Source: Streptomyces alboniger (GTDB lineage: Bacteria; Actinomycetota; Actinomycetes; Streptomycetales; Streptomycetaceae). Taken from it: DNA of 64,000 nucleotides. Shown one piece after another: positions 41,987 through 53,661 of the stretch. The notes under the pieces were generated by a model. That model did no database searches and had not been told where the DNA came from. It was given only the letters and a program-made list of their open reading frames with translations. Location of the stretch: NCBI RefSeq assembly GCF_008704395.1, contig NZ_CP023695.1:6944001-7008000 (forward strand). Direction: 5' to 3'. The position numbers and the translations under genes were made by a program. The first letter of the stretch is position 1; every line of letters begins with the position of its first letter.

Positions 41987-42005
41987 GGATCCCCGGACCC
42001 CGGGT

Positions 42006-44786
42006 TCAGACCGCCGAGGCCTCCGTGGCCTCCGTCGCCCGCGCCAGCAACCGCACGAGCTGCGCCCTGCGATGCACACCGTCGAGCTTGCGGTAGATGT
42101 TGCTCAGGTGGAACTCGACCGTCTTGACGCTGAGGAAGAGCCGCTCCGCCACCTCGTGGTTGGTCAGGCCCCGCCCGACCACCAGCGCGACCTGCATCTC
42201 CTGCGGCGTCAGCCGCTCCAACGGGGCCCGCTCCGGGCGCACTTCGGTGCCGCCCGCCGCGTGCAGCTCGGCGGCCACGCGCGCCGCCCACCCCGTCGCC
42301 CCGAGCCGCTCGAACGTGGCGAGGGCCCGCTCCAGCAGGCGACGGGCCTCGCTGCGCCTGCCCTGCCTGCGCAGCTGCTCACCCCACGCGAACTCGGTGC
42401 GCCCCCGCTCGAAGGGCACGGGGCGCTCGGCGAGCAGCGCGAGGGAGCGCCGCATGTGGTGCTCGGCGGAGTCCGGTTCGAGCAGACCGCGACAGCGCGC
42501 CGCGGCCCCCGCGGTGACCGGACGGTGCCCGCGCCCCGCCTCGTGCTCCAGGACGTCGAGCACCTCGCGGGCCTCGGCGGTCATGTGCAGATGGACGTAC
42601 GCGTCCGCGAGGTCCGCCGCCCACGTCAGATACAGGCCATCGCCCCGGCCGTGTGTGCGGGAGAAGGCCCGCACCTCCTCCAGGCGGTGCACCGCCTCCT
42701 CGAAGCGGCCGAGGCCCAGCTCCAAAAGGCCGAGCGCGCCGCGCGCCCGCGCCGCGTCCATCGGCAGCTCGGTGGAGGCCGCCCACTCCATGGCCTGCGC
42801 CGCGTGCCGCCGGCAGTCCGCCTCGCGGTGGAGCGCGGCCTCGGTCCTGGCGAGGGCGGCGAGGCCGCGCGGCACCTCGATGAGACGCCCGGTGGCCTCC
42901 GCGAGGCGCACCGCCTCGTCTGCCTGCGCGAGCGAGGCGCTCCAGCGGCCCCGCCAGAACTCCACCACGGACAGCGTGCACAGCAGGTGCGAGAGGAGAC
43001 CCACCGCGCTGGAGCCGCGCGCGGTGTACGCGGCGCGGTCCAGCAGCCCGTGCGCCTCGTCGAGTTCCTCCGCCGCGAGATGACAGAGGCCGCCCACACC
43101 GGAGAGCGGATAGGGGAACGCCGGGTCGGGTGAGGCGAGGGGGCCCGCCAGCTCGCGCAGGAGCGTGCGGCCCGCGTCCGCGTCACCGCCGAGCAGCAGC
43201 ACCAAGGTGCGCAGGAGCCGCACCGGCAGCAGCGTCTGGTGGGCGGAGTCGGCCAGTGCCATCGCCGCCGCGGAGCTGCCGCGGGCCGCGGTGAGGTCCC
43301 CGACCGCGAGGTCGGTGAGCGCGATGCCGCCGAGCATGACCGCGGCGAGCGCCGGGTCGACCTTCTCCGCCTCTTCGACCGCGGCCCGCAGCAGCTCGCG
43401 CGAGCGGGTCGGCTGCCCGCGCTGCACGTCGAGGTAGCAGCGCAGCTGGCGGATGTCGAGCCGCGTACCGAGCTGTTCGGCGTGCTCCAGGGCGCGGTCC
43501 AGGATCGCGGCGGCCTCGTCGAGGGACCCGGCGGCCTGCGAGGCACGGGCGGCGCACAGCAGCCGCTCCGCCTTGCGCTGTCCGGCGGGCGTGAACCGCG
43601 CGGCCCGCTCGTACAACCGGGAGGCCAGGGGATACGCCAGGGTGTCGGGCGCCCCGGCCGCCGCGTTCTCCAGGAGTGACGCCACATGCTCGTCCGGCTC
43701 CGCGCCCGAGGCGGCCAGATGCCACGCGTACTGCTCAAGGGCGGGTGCGGTGGCGCCTTGCAGGGAGCGGGCGATGGCGTGGTGGGCGCGGCGTCTGCGC
43801 ACGGGGGTCGCGCCGTGGTAGACCGCCGAGCGGACCAGGGGGTGCCGGAAGGCGTATCCGTCCTGCTCCTCGACGACCAGGCCCGCCGCCTCGGCCGCCT
43901 CCAGTGACTCATAGCTGAGGCCGTGCGTCCGCAGCGCCGCCTCGGTGCCGGCCAGCGGCCTCGTCCCGAGGACCGCGAGGAGCAGCATCGCGTCCTGCGC
44001 CTCCGGGGGCAGCCGGGCCACCGCGCTGCCGAAGGTGTGGGCGAGGAGTTCACCGATCGGCAGGGGCGCCTGGGAGTCGCCGTCGTCGCCCGCGCCGCTC
44101 CCGGCGAGCAGGGCGGGCAGTTCGATCAGGGCCAGGGGGTTGCCGCGCGCCTCCGCGAGGAGCCGGGCCGCCTCCCGTTCGGTCAGTTCCGCGGTGCCCT
44201 CCTCGGCGATCAGGCGGTGCGCGGACTCGGCGTCGAGGCCGTCGAGGGTCATGGTCTCCACGGAGGCGAGCCGGGACGCCGGCCCCGCCAGTTCGTCGCG
44301 CGAGGTGAAGAGCACGACGACACCCTCGCGGCCGAGCCTGCGGGTGGCGAAGGCGAGGGCGTCCAGGGAGTACGGGTCGAGCCACTGCGCGTCGTCGACG
44401 GTGACGAGGACCGGGCCCTCCTCGGCGAGCGCGCCGAGCAGGCTGAGCGTCCCCGCGGCCACCGCGAAACGGTCCTGGGCGACGGCGGGGCCGAGCGCCA
44501 GCGCGCCGGTGAGCGCGGCGGCCTGGCGCTCCGGGATGCGGTCGAGGAAGTGCAGCACGGGCCGCAGCAGATCGGCGAGGCCCACATAGGGCAGGTCCGA
44601 CTCGACCTCGACGCCCCGGGTGCCGAGCCGCAGCAGGTCGTCGGCCTGCCCGGCCACATAGGTGACGAGGCTTGTCTTGCCGATCCCGGCCTCCCCGCGG
44701 ATGAGCAGGGCGCCGCTCTCGCCCCCGCGTGCCTTGTCGATGAGGGCGAGAAGACGTGCGCATTCCAAGGAACGCCCCAGGAGCAT
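42006..44786 (-). CDS. LAL-type (LuxR with AAA ATPase) regulator
   Basis: 926 residues. The N-terminal ATPase begins MLLGRSLECARLL, with Walker A GEAGIGKTS at 31-39 and Walker B VLVTVDDAQWLD. A long helical TPR-like middle follows. The C-terminal LuxR HTH is LTPQEMQVALVVGRGLTNHEVAERL and VKTVEFHLSNIYRKL. Large regulators of this class often activate natural-product clusters or sugar genes, so the LuxC/LuxE-type operon 1.4 kb away is a possible target, as is the divergent dehydrogenase gene. The ATG at 44786 starts the conserved region; no clear Shine-Dalgarno sequence precedes it. Confidence 0.88.
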   Translation of the reverse strand: MLLGRSLECARLLALIDKARGGESGALLIRGEAGIGKTSLVTYVAGQADDLLRLGTRGVEVESDLPYVGLADLLRPVLHFLDRIPERQAAALTGALALGPAVAQDRFAVAAGTLSLLGALAEEGPVLVTVDDAQWLDPYSLDALAFATRRLGREGVVVLFTSRDELAGPASRLASVETMTLDGLDAESAHRLIAEEGTAELTEREAARLLAEARGNPLALIELPALLAGSGAGDDGDSQAPLPIGELLAHTFGSAVARLPPEAQDAMLLLAVLGTRPLAGTEAALRTHGLSYESLEAAEAAGLVVEEQDGYAFRHPLVRSAVYHGATPVRRRRAHHAIARSLQGATAPALEQYAWHLAASGAEPDEHVASLLENAAAGAPDTLAYPLASRLYERAARFTPAGQRKAERLLCAARASQAAGSLDEAAAILDRALEHAEQLGTRLDIRQLRCYLDVQRGQPTRSRELLRAAVEEAEKVDPALAAVMLGGIALTDLAVGDLTAARGSSAAAMALADSAHQTLLPVRLLRTLVLLLGGDADAGRTLLRELAGPLASPDPAFPYPLSGVGGLCHLAAEELDEAHGLLDRAAYTARGSSAVGLLSHLLCTLSVVEFWRGRWSASLAQADEAVRLAEATGRLIEVPRGLAALARTEAALHREADCRRHAAQAMEWAASTELPMDAARARGALGLLELGLGRFEEAVHRLEEVRAFSRTHGRGDGLYLTWAADLADAYVHLHMTAEAREVLDVLEHEAGRGHRPVTAGAAARCRGLLEPDSAEHHMRRSLALLAERPVPFERGRTEFAWGEQLRRQGRRSEARRLLERALATFERLGATGWAARVAAELHAAGGTEVRPERAPLERLTPQEMQVALVVGRGLTNHEVAERLFLSVKTVEFHLSNIYRKLDGVHRRAQLVRLLARATEATEASAV

Positions 44787-44925
44787 GTGTTCAGCGTACC
44801 TGTGGCACATGACTTCGCGGAGTCGTGGAACGGCACGTATCTCCACCAGGAGACGCGCCCAACACGCCTGGATAAGCGCCTCCTTGGCCCTGTCATCCGT
44901 CAGGCCCTGCCGCTACCCTCCGCGC

Positions 44926-46002
44926 ATGATTCCCACGGTGGTCTGGGGCACCGGCAACGTCGGCCGCGCGGCCGTCCGCGCCGTCGAGGCCCACCCGGTG
45001 CTGACGCTCGCGGCGGTCGTCGTGCACAGCCCGGACAAGGTCGGCCGCGACGCGGGCGAACTTGCTTGTCTAGGACGGAGTTTGGGTGTGCCGGCGACCG
45101 ACGACGCCGACGCGGTGCTCGCCACCCGACCGCGCGCGGTGGTGTACGCGGCCTCCGGCGACCTGCGCCCTGCCGAGGCACTCGACGACGTGGTCAGGGC
45201 GGTCCGGGCGGGGGCGGTGGTCGTCACGCCCGCCCTCTACCCCCTCTACGACCGGCGCGGCGCGCCCCCGGAGTTCAGGGACCCGGTCCTCGCGGCCGTC
45301 GCGGAGGGCGGCGGCTCGCTCTTCGCCTCCGGAGTGGACCCCGGCTGGGGCAACGACGTACTGCCCCTGCTGCTCAGCGGGGTCGGCACCACCATCGACG
45401 CGATCCGCTGCCAGGAGATCTTCGACTACACCACGTACGACCAGGAGGGCTCGGTCCGCGACCTGATCGGCATGGGGCACCCGATGGAGTACGAGCCGCC
45501 GATGCTCGCTCCCTCGGTCCCGACGATGGTGTGGGGCGGCCAGGTGCGCCTGATGGCGAGGGCGCTCGGCGCCGAACTCACGGCCATACGCGAGACGTTG
45601 GAACGGCGCGCCCTCGACACGACGGTGAGCACGCGGACGATGGGGGAGTTCGCCGCGGGCACCCAGGGCGCCGTCCGCTTCGAGGTGCGGGGCGTCGTCG
45701 GGGGCGAACCCCGCATCGTCATCGAGCACATCACCCGCATCCACCCGTCCTGCGCGCCGGACTGGCCCTCCCCGCCCGGCGGCGGCTCCGGCGCCCACCG
45801 CGTCATCGTCGAGGGCCGCCCCCGCATCGAGGTCACGGTCGAGGCCACCGACGAGGACGAGAACCGTTCCGCGGGCGGCAACGCCACCGCCGTCGGCCGG
45901 CTGGTCAACGCCATCGACTGGCTCGTGGACGCCGGACCCGGCCTCTACGACGCGCTCGACGTCCCGCTGCGCCCGGCGGCGGGCCGGCTCGGAAGGAAGT
46001 GA
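44926..46002 (+). CDS. Amine-dehydrogenase-like Rossmann oxidoreductase (DapB-related)
   Basis: 358 residues. The N-terminal motif VVWGTGNVGRAAVRAV is an NAD(P)-binding fold. A later block GVDPGWGNDVLPLLLSG is characteristic of the NAD(P)H-dependent amine dehydrogenase/2,4-diaminopentanoate dehydrogenase relatives of dihydrodipicolinate reductase. The substrate is unknown. It is divergent from the LAL gene over 139 bp and is followed 3 bp later by a carboxymuconolactone-decarboxylase-like gene, forming a two-gene operon. Confidence 0.78.
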   Translation: MIPTVVWGTGNVGRAAVRAVEAHPVLTLAAVVVHSPDKVGRDAGELACLGRSLGVPATDDADAVLATRPRAVVYAASGDLRPAEALDDVVRAVRAGAVVVTPALYPLYDRRGAPPEFRDPVLAAVAEGGGSLFASGVDPGWGNDVLPLLLSGVGTTIDAIRCQEIFDYTTYDQEGSVRDLIGMGHPMEYEPPMLAPSVPTMVWGGQVRLMARALGAELTAIRETLERRALDTTVSTRTMGEFAAGTQGAVRFEVRGVVGGEPRIVIEHITRIHPSCAPDWPSPPGGGSGAHRVIVEGRPRIEVTVEATDEDENRSAGGNATAVGRLVNAIDWLVDAGPGLYDALDVPLRPAAGRLGRK

Positions 46003-46005
46003 CCC

Positions 46006-46497
46006 ATGGGTGAAGGCCCGCGCATCGACATCCCCGAGGGGCAGGACGCCATCGCGTACGTGTGGGGCGAGATGGTCCCCGAGATCGGCGCGGCAGCGTC
46101 CGGCTTCTCGCTCGCGGTGTACGCCCATACGACCCTCGGCCTGCGCGAGTTCGAGGCGGCGCGGCTGCGGATCGCCCAGATCAACGGATGCGTCTTCTGC
46201 CTCGACTGGCGCACCGAGCGCGACGGGCACAAGGTCGAGGAGGAGTTCGCCGACGCGGTGACCCGGTGGCGTACCACCGACGCCTTCGACGACCGCACGA
46301 GGCTGGCCGCGGAGTACGCCGAGCGGTACGCCCTCGACCACCACCACCTCGACGAGGAGTTCTGGGCGCGGATGACCGCGCACTACAGTCAGGCCGAGAT
46401 CGTGGAGCTGAGCATGAGCATCGGGTCGTGGCTGGCGTTCGGCCGGCTCAACCACGTGCTCGGCCTCGACACGGTGTGCGTGCTGCCCAAGCCCTGA
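46006..46497 (+). CDS. Carboxymuconolactone decarboxylase/AhpD-family protein
   Basis: 163 residues, all-helical AhpD-like fold. The redox motif NGCVFCLDW (Cys62, Cys65) with a histidine a few residues on (DGHKVEEEF) is the AhpD-type active site. Such proteins act as small peroxidases or disulfide reductants, or rarely as decarboxylases. It starts 3 bp after the amine-dehydrogenase-like gene, so the two are co-translated and may act on one substrate. Confidence 0.82.
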   Translation: MGEGPRIDIPEGQDAIAYVWGEMVPEIGAAASGFSLAVYAHTTLGLREFEAARLRIAQINGCVFCLDWRTERDGHKVEEEFADAVTRWRTTDAFDDRTRLAAEYAERYALDHHHLDEEFWARMTAHYSQAEIVELSMSIGSWLAFGRLNHVLGLDTVCVLPKP

Positions 46498-46518
46498 GAG
46501 CCCGCGGGTCGTGGCCCC

Positions 46519-49202
<2,684 letters not shown>

Positions 49203-49272
49203 AACGGATGATGCTAGTGGTGAGAAGAAGAAGCTCTTGGACTTGTCGCCGGGCCTTGATCAACCTGGAGTC

Positions 49273-49914
49273 ATGCGAAAGACGACAGGGAACGAGCGCC
49301 ACGTCCGTGCCGAGATCGCCGCCGAACGCCGCGAACTGGCTAGCCTCTTCGACGGGTTGAGCCCCGCCCAGTGGGACGCCCCCTCGCTCTGCGCGGGCTG
49401 GCGCGTACGCGAGGTCGTCGCGCACATGTCCCTCGGTTTCCGCCGCTCCCTGCCCATGACGCTCCTCGACATCGTCAAGGCGGGCGGCAGCCTGCACCGC
49501 ATGACGGACCGCCGCGCCCGCGCGGACGCCGCCGCCTACCCGCCCGCCCGGCTCGCCGCATACATACGGGACAACGCGCACCACCCCTGGACGCCCCCGG
49601 TCGGCGGTTACACCTCCGCGCTGGCCCACGACGTGGTGCACGGCCTCGACGTCACCGTCGCCCTCGGCCTGGACCGAGCAGTTCCGGCCGAGCGCCTGCG
49701 CATCCCCCTGGGCGCCGTCGACACCAAGAGCCTCAGGTTCTTCGGGGCCGACCTCACGGGCGTCGCGCTGCACGCCGACGACCTCGACTGGTCGTACGGC
49801 AGCGGCATCCCCGTACGGGGCGCGGCGCAGGACCTGCTGCTCGTCGCGTTCGGCCGCAAGGTGCCGCCGGGCAGGCTGCGTGGCGAGGGTTGCGAGCGGT
49901 ACCTCCTGAGGTGA
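49273..49914 (+). CDS. Mycothiol-dependent maleylpyruvate isomerase-family protein
   Basis: 213 residues of the DinB/MDMPI four-helix fold. The N-terminal domain has LFDGLSPAQWDAPSLCAGW and REVVAHMSL, and HDVVHGLDVTVALG supplies the metal-binding histidines; a short C-terminal domain follows. Family members use mycothiol, the actinobacterial thiol, in isomerisation or conjugation reactions. The substrate is unknown. The ATG follows CTGGAG. Confidence 0.8.
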   Translation: MRKTTGNERHVRAEIAAERRELASLFDGLSPAQWDAPSLCAGWRVREVVAHMSLGFRRSLPMTLLDIVKAGGSLHRMTDRRARADAAAYPPARLAAYIRDNAHHPWTPPVGGYTSALAHDVVHGLDVTVALGLDRAVPAERLRIPLGAVDTKSLRFFGADLTGVALHADDLDWSYGSGIPVRGAAQDLLLVAFGRKVPPGRLRGEGCERYLLR

Positions 49915-49954
49915 ACGGGAGGTATTTCGCGGCTGGTTGTCACAAACAGCCCTG

Positions 49955-49983
49955 TTGGATCCGTCATACATGCGACCTACTCT
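49955..49983 (+). promoter_or_regulatory. Promoter of the orphan qcrB
   Basis: TTGGAT (49955-49960), 17 bp, TACTCT (49978-49983), with a leader of about 18 nt containing AAAGGGAG before the ATG. Confidence 0.5.
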
Positions 49984-50007
49984 GGAGAGCGCCTGAAAGG
50001 GAGTCGC

Positions 50008-51654
50008 ATGAGCGGAAGCATCGAGCGCACCGGGGCAAGCGGAGGACGAGGACGGCCAGGGCGCGGGGAGCGGGTCGCGGACTGGGCGGACGGGCGCCTT
50101 GGCATCAACACCCTGGCCAAGAGCCAGATGCGCAAGATCTTTCCGGATCACTGGTCGTTCATGTTCGGCGAGATCTGCCTCTACAGCTTCCTGATCCTGA
50201 TCCTCACCGGCACCTACCTGACCCTGTTCTTCGAGCCGAGCATGGCCGAGGTCACCTACGACGGTCCCTATGTGCCGCTCAAGGGCCTCCAGGTGTCGAG
50301 GGCGTTCGAGTCCACGCTGGAGATCAGCCTGGAGGTGCGCGGCGGCCTGCTGATCCGGCAGATCCACCACTGGGCCGCGCTCGTCTTCGTCGCGGGCATG
50401 ATGGTCCACATGATGCGGGTGTTCTTCACCGGCGCCTTCCGCAAACCACGCGAGGTCAACTGGCTCTTCGGCTGGACCCTGTTGATGCTCGCCATCATCA
50501 CCGGCCTGACCGGATACTCGCTCCCCGACGACCTGCTCTCGGGCACCGGTGTCCGCTTCGCGCACGGCGCGATCCTCTCGATCCCCGTCGTCGGGACCTA
50601 CCTCGCGTTCTTCCTGTTCGGCGGGGAGTTCCCGGGCGAGGACATCGTGGCGCGGTTCTACCCGATCCACATCCTGCTGCTGCCGGGCATCATGCTCGGG
50701 CTGGTCGTCGCGCACCTGATCCTGGTCTTCTACCACAAGCACACCCAGTTCGCCGGGCCCGGAAAGACCGAGAAGAACGTGGTCGGCGCGCCGTTCCTGC
50801 CCATCTACATCGCCAAGGCCGGCGGCTTCTTCTTCCTCGTCTTCGGCGTACTCGCGATCATGGGTGCGGTCGCCTCCATCAACCCCGTCTGGGCGATCGG
50901 CCCCTACCGCCCCGACACGGTCTCCACCGGCGCCCAGCCCGACTGGTACCTCGGCTTCTCCGAGGGGCTGATCCGGGTGATGCCCGCCTGGGAGATCAAC
51001 ATCTGGGGGCACACGCTCGCCCTCGGCGTCTTCATCCCGTTCGCGCTCTTCCCGCTGATCATGACGGCCATCGCGGTCTACCCGTTCGTCGAGGCCTGGG
51101 TCACCGGCGACAGGCGGGAGCACCACATCGCGGACCGGCCCCGCAACACACCGGTGCGCACCGGGTTCGGCGTCGCCTGGCTGACGCTGTACTTCGTGCT
51201 GCTGATCGGCGGCGGCAACGACATCGTCGCCACGCACTTCCACCTGTCGATCAACGTCATCACGTGGTTCGTGCGGATCGCCTTCTTCGTCGCGCCCGTC
51301 CTCGCCTTCGTCGTCACCCACCGGATCTGTCTCGGCCTCCAGCGCAGGGACCGCGAGAAGGTGCTCCACGGCCGCGAGACCGGCACCATCAAACGCCTGC
51401 CGCACGGCGAGTACGTCGAGATCCACGAGCCCCTGCCCCAGGCGGAGCTGTACCGCCTGACCGCCCACGAACAACCCCAGCCCTACGAGATCGGCCCCCT
51501 GGTCGACGCCAACGGCGTGGCCCGCAAGGTCCCCCGCTCCGAACGCCTGCGCTCACGCCTCTCCCGCGCCATGTACGGCCCCAAGGCGCAGGTGCCGAAG
51601 GCGACGGCGGAGGAGTACCTGGCGATCCAGCGGGGCGAGGGTGATCACCACTGA
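50008..51654 (+). CDS. qcrB: Orphan cytochrome b subunit of the bc complex (QcrB paralogue)
   Basis: 548 residues, the length of actinobacterial QcrB. Haem-ligand histidines are present in IRQIHHWAALVFVAGMMVH and in FYPIHILLLPGIMLGLVVAH, and the quinol-site motif is PDWY at about 312-315. Nine or so membrane helices and a long C-terminal extension are normal for actinobacteria. QcrB transfers electrons from menaquinol to the cytochrome cc subunit. The remarkable point is context: no qcrA, qcrC or ctaE gene is next to it, so this is a stand-alone second copy. All ligands are intact, so it is not a pseudogene. Confidence 0.9.
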   Translation: MSGSIERTGASGGRGRPGRGERVADWADGRLGINTLAKSQMRKIFPDHWSFMFGEICLYSFLILILTGTYLTLFFEPSMAEVTYDGPYVPLKGLQVSRAFESTLEISLEVRGGLLIRQIHHWAALVFVAGMMVHMMRVFFTGAFRKPREVNWLFGWTLLMLAIITGLTGYSLPDDLLSGTGVRFAHGAILSIPVVGTYLAFFLFGGEFPGEDIVARFYPIHILLLPGIMLGLVVAHLILVFYHKHTQFAGPGKTEKNVVGAPFLPIYIAKAGGFFFLVFGVLAIMGAVASINPVWAIGPYRPDTVSTGAQPDWYLGFSEGLIRVMPAWEINIWGHTLALGVFIPFALFPLIMTAIAVYPFVEAWVTGDRREHHIADRPRNTPVRTGFGVAWLTLYFVLLIGGGNDIVATHFHLSINVITWFVRIAFFVAPVLAFVVTHRICLGLQRRDREKVLHGRETGTIKRLPHGEYVEIHEPLPQAELYRLTAHEQPQPYEIGPLVDANGVARKVPRSERLRSRLSRAMYGPKAQVPKATAEEYLAIQRGEGDHH

Positions 51655-51680
51655 CGAGGCAACTCGGTTAGCCTCACACG

Positions 51681-52535
51681 GTGATGGCATCCGAGAGCAC
51701 CCCGAAGCTGCTGGCGATCAGCGACCTACACGTCGCGTACGCGGAGAACAGGAAGTACGTCGAGACCATTCGGCCGGAGACGGACGGGGACTGGCTGATC
51801 GTCGCCGGTGACGTCGCCGAGCGCATGGCCGACATCGAGTGGGCGCTGAGCACGCTCGCCGGGCGGTTCGCCAAGGTGGTGTGGTCGCCCGGCAACCACG
51901 AGCTGTGGACGCCCAAGGACGACCCGGTCCAGCTGCGCGGCGAGGAGCGCTACCAGCACCTCGTCGCGCTCTGCCGCGAACTGGGCGTCGCCACTCCCGA
52001 AGACCCCTACCCCGTGTGGCGCGGCGCGGGCGGGCCCGTCACCGTGGCCCCGCTGTTCCTCCTCTACGACTACAGCTTCCGCCCCGGCGGGACGCGGACC
52101 AAGGAGGAGGCCCTCGCGGTCGCGCACGAGGCGGGTGTCGTCTGCACCGACGAGTACTTCCTGCACCCCGACCCCTACGCCACCCGCGACGACTGGTCGC
52201 GGGCGCGCGTCAAGCTCACCGAGGAGCGCCTCGCCGAGCGGCCCGCCGGGATGCCCACCGTCCTCATCAACCACTGGCCCCTGCTGCGCGAGCCCACCCG
52301 CATCCTGCGCTACCCGGAGTTCGCCCTGTGGTGCGGCACCGAGCTGACCGCGGACTGGCACGTGAAGTACGACGCGGCGGCCGTCGTCTACGGCCATCTG
52401 CACATACCGCGCACGACCTGGCACGACGGCGTGCCGCACGTGGAGGCGTCCGTCGGGTACCCGCGCGAGTGGCGCAGGGACTTCCACCCCGACCCGCGGC
52501 TGCGGCAGATCCTGCCGGCGCCCGAGGAGCGCTGA
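51681..52535 (+). CDS. Calcineurin-like metallophosphoesterase
   Basis: 284 residues with all five metal-binding blocks of the superfamily: ISDLHVAY, IVAGDVAE, SPGNHELW, LINHWPL and YGHLHIPR. It hydrolyses a phosphoester; the physiological substrate is unknown. The start is GTG at 51681 or ATG at 51684. No Shine-Dalgarno sequence precedes it, and a TAGCCT element lies about 7 nt upstream, so the message may be leaderless. Confidence 0.86.
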   Translation: MMASESTPKLLAISDLHVAYAENRKYVETIRPETDGDWLIVAGDVAERMADIEWALSTLAGRFAKVVWSPGNHELWTPKDDPVQLRGEERYQHLVALCRELGVATPEDPYPVWRGAGGPVTVAPLFLLYDYSFRPGGTRTKEEALAVAHEAGVVCTDEYFLHPDPYATRDDWSRARVKLTEERLAERPAGMPTVLINHWPLLREPTRILRYPEFALWCGTELTADWHVKYDAAAVVYGHLHIPRTTWHDGVPHVEASVGYPREWRRDFHPDPRLRQILPAPEER

Positions 52536-52554
52536 GGGCCGTTGTCAGTGCCTC

Positions 52555-52587
52555 CCCATAGAGTGAAATCACTCGGTAAGCCTGGGG
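52555..52587. promoter_or_regulatory. Palindrome upstream of the VWA gene
   Basis: GAGTGA-AA-TCACTC is a perfect 14-bp palindrome at 52561-52574, nested inside an outer CCCCA/TGGGG inverted pair. It is 29 bp before the VWA start codon and so a likely operator. Confidence 0.45.
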
Positions 52588-52602
52588 AGAAGGAGCAGCA
52601 GC

Positions 52603-53661
52603 ATGTCCGCCAACAGGATTCAGCACAAGGTGAATCACGTCGCGCTGGTAGTGGACTGTTCGGGTTCCATGCGTCCGCACGAGCATCAGCTCGTGCGAGT
52701 CGTGGACGAGTTCGTGGCGGGATTGAAGGCCGAATCGGACAGCCTCGGCCACGAGACCCGCATCAGCCTCTACTCGTTCGACCACAGGGTGGAGAACCTG
52801 GTCTGGGACATGGACGTGAAGCACCTTCCGTCCATGCGCGGCCTGTACCGGGTGAACAATGGGGCGACGGCACTCATAGAAGCCTCACTGAAGTCCCTGG
52901 ACGACCTGGGCCACATATGGGAGGAATACGGCGAGCACAGCTTCCTCCAGATCGTGGTGACGGACGGCGAGGAGAACGCCTCCGGCGGCGACCGGCGGCA
53001 CGACGGCGACATGGCCATCCTCGGCCCCTGGCTCGACAGGATCGCGGCCAAGATGGGCGGACTCCCCGGCCACTGGACCTCCGCGATCCTCGTCCCGAAC
53101 TCCCTGGCCAAGCGCACCGCGCAGAACTACGGCTTCCCGGCCGGGAACATCGCCATCTGGGACGCGGATTCCCAGGAGGGCGTCGAGGAGGCCATCGGCA
53201 CCGTGCGCGCCGCCGCCACCAGCTTCCTGCGGGCCCGCGAGAAGGGTGTCCGCGGCACAAAGAATCTGTTCGCCGTCGGCCAGGACATATCGATCGACGA
53301 GGTGCGGGCCAACCTCGAACCGATTCCGGCGAACAAGTACCGGCTCCTGAAGGTCGACAAAGAGGCCGAGATCCGTCCCTTCGTCGATTCACATCCGGGA
53401 GTGACGTACGAACGTGGCGCGTGCTATTACCAATTGGGCGCCCGCGCTCAGGTCCAGCCGAACAAGGAAGTCATCGTGGTGGAGAAGGACACCGACCGCG
53501 CCTATACCGGAGAAGCGGCACGCAGCCTTCTGTTCGGTACGGGCATTCAGGGGACCGTCTCGGTAAAGGCGGGCAACAATCCCAAACTGGAGGTCTATGT
53601 GCAGAGCCGCTCGGTGAACAGGAAACTCAAGCCGAATACGCGCCTGCTCATCATGCTCTGA
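52603..53661 (+). CDS. von Willebrand factor A-domain protein
   Basis: 352 residues. The MIDAS metal site is complete: DCSGS at 18-22, a Thr in NNGATAL near 88, and an Asp in VTDGEEN near 121. The second half (ATSFLRAREKGVRGTKNLF to RLLIML) has no known domain. There is no signal peptide or membrane helix, so it is cytoplasmic. VWA proteins of this layout occur in actinobacteria and their phages. Third codon positions look less G/C-biased than in neighbours, hinting at transfer. The ATG follows GAGAAGGAG. Its end overlaps the convergent nuclease gene by 11 bp. Confidence 0.82.
   Translation: MSANRIQHKVNHVALVVDCSGSMRPHEHQLVRVVDEFVAGLKAESDSLGHETRISLYSFDHRVENLVWDMDVKHLPSMRGLYRVNNGATALIEASLKSLDDLGHIWEEYGEHSFLQIVVTDGEENASGGDRRHDGDMAILGPWLDRIAAKMGGLPGHWTSAILVPNSLAKRTAQNYGFPAGNIAIWDADSQEGVEEAIGTVRAAATSFLRAREKGVRGTKNLFAVGQDISIDEVRANLEPIPANKYRLLKVDKEAEIRPFVDSHPGVTYERGACYYQLGARAQVQPNKEVIVVEKDTDRAYTGEAARSLLFGTGIQGTVSVKAGNNPKLEVYVQSRSVNRKLKPNTRLLIML

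Larger units (their letters stand above)
41519..42005. other. 487-bp non-coding region rich in inverted repeats
   Basis: No convincing gene is present; codon bias fails in every frame. The segment is packed with dyads. They are GGTGGTT-N9-AACCACC (41580-41602), ACCGGTAC-N19-GTACCGGT (41776-41810), GACGTAC-N9-GTACGTC (41816-41838) and overlapping GGACG/CGTCC elements near 41840. There is also a perfect 9-bp stem GGGGGTGCC-N7-GGCACCCCC (41886-41910), and a long-range pair GAAAACCCTGGG/CCCAGGGTTTTC about 140 bp apart (near 41550 and 41695). It lies between two genes on the minus strand: upstream of the HTH-ClpN gene and downstream of the LAL regulator stop. It could hold terminators, an RNA gene or a protein-binding array. 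Confidence 0.6.

Noticed and set aside
41822..42005. Small open frames in the repeat-rich spacer
   Set aside because: They lack ribosome binding sites and codon bias, and their sequence is dictated by the inverted repeats.
45070..46455. Minus-strand open frame opposite the amine-dehydrogenase and AhpD-like genes
   Set aside because: The plus-strand pair has clear Rossmann and CxxC motifs and ribosome-scale spacing. The antisense translation is compositionally biased.
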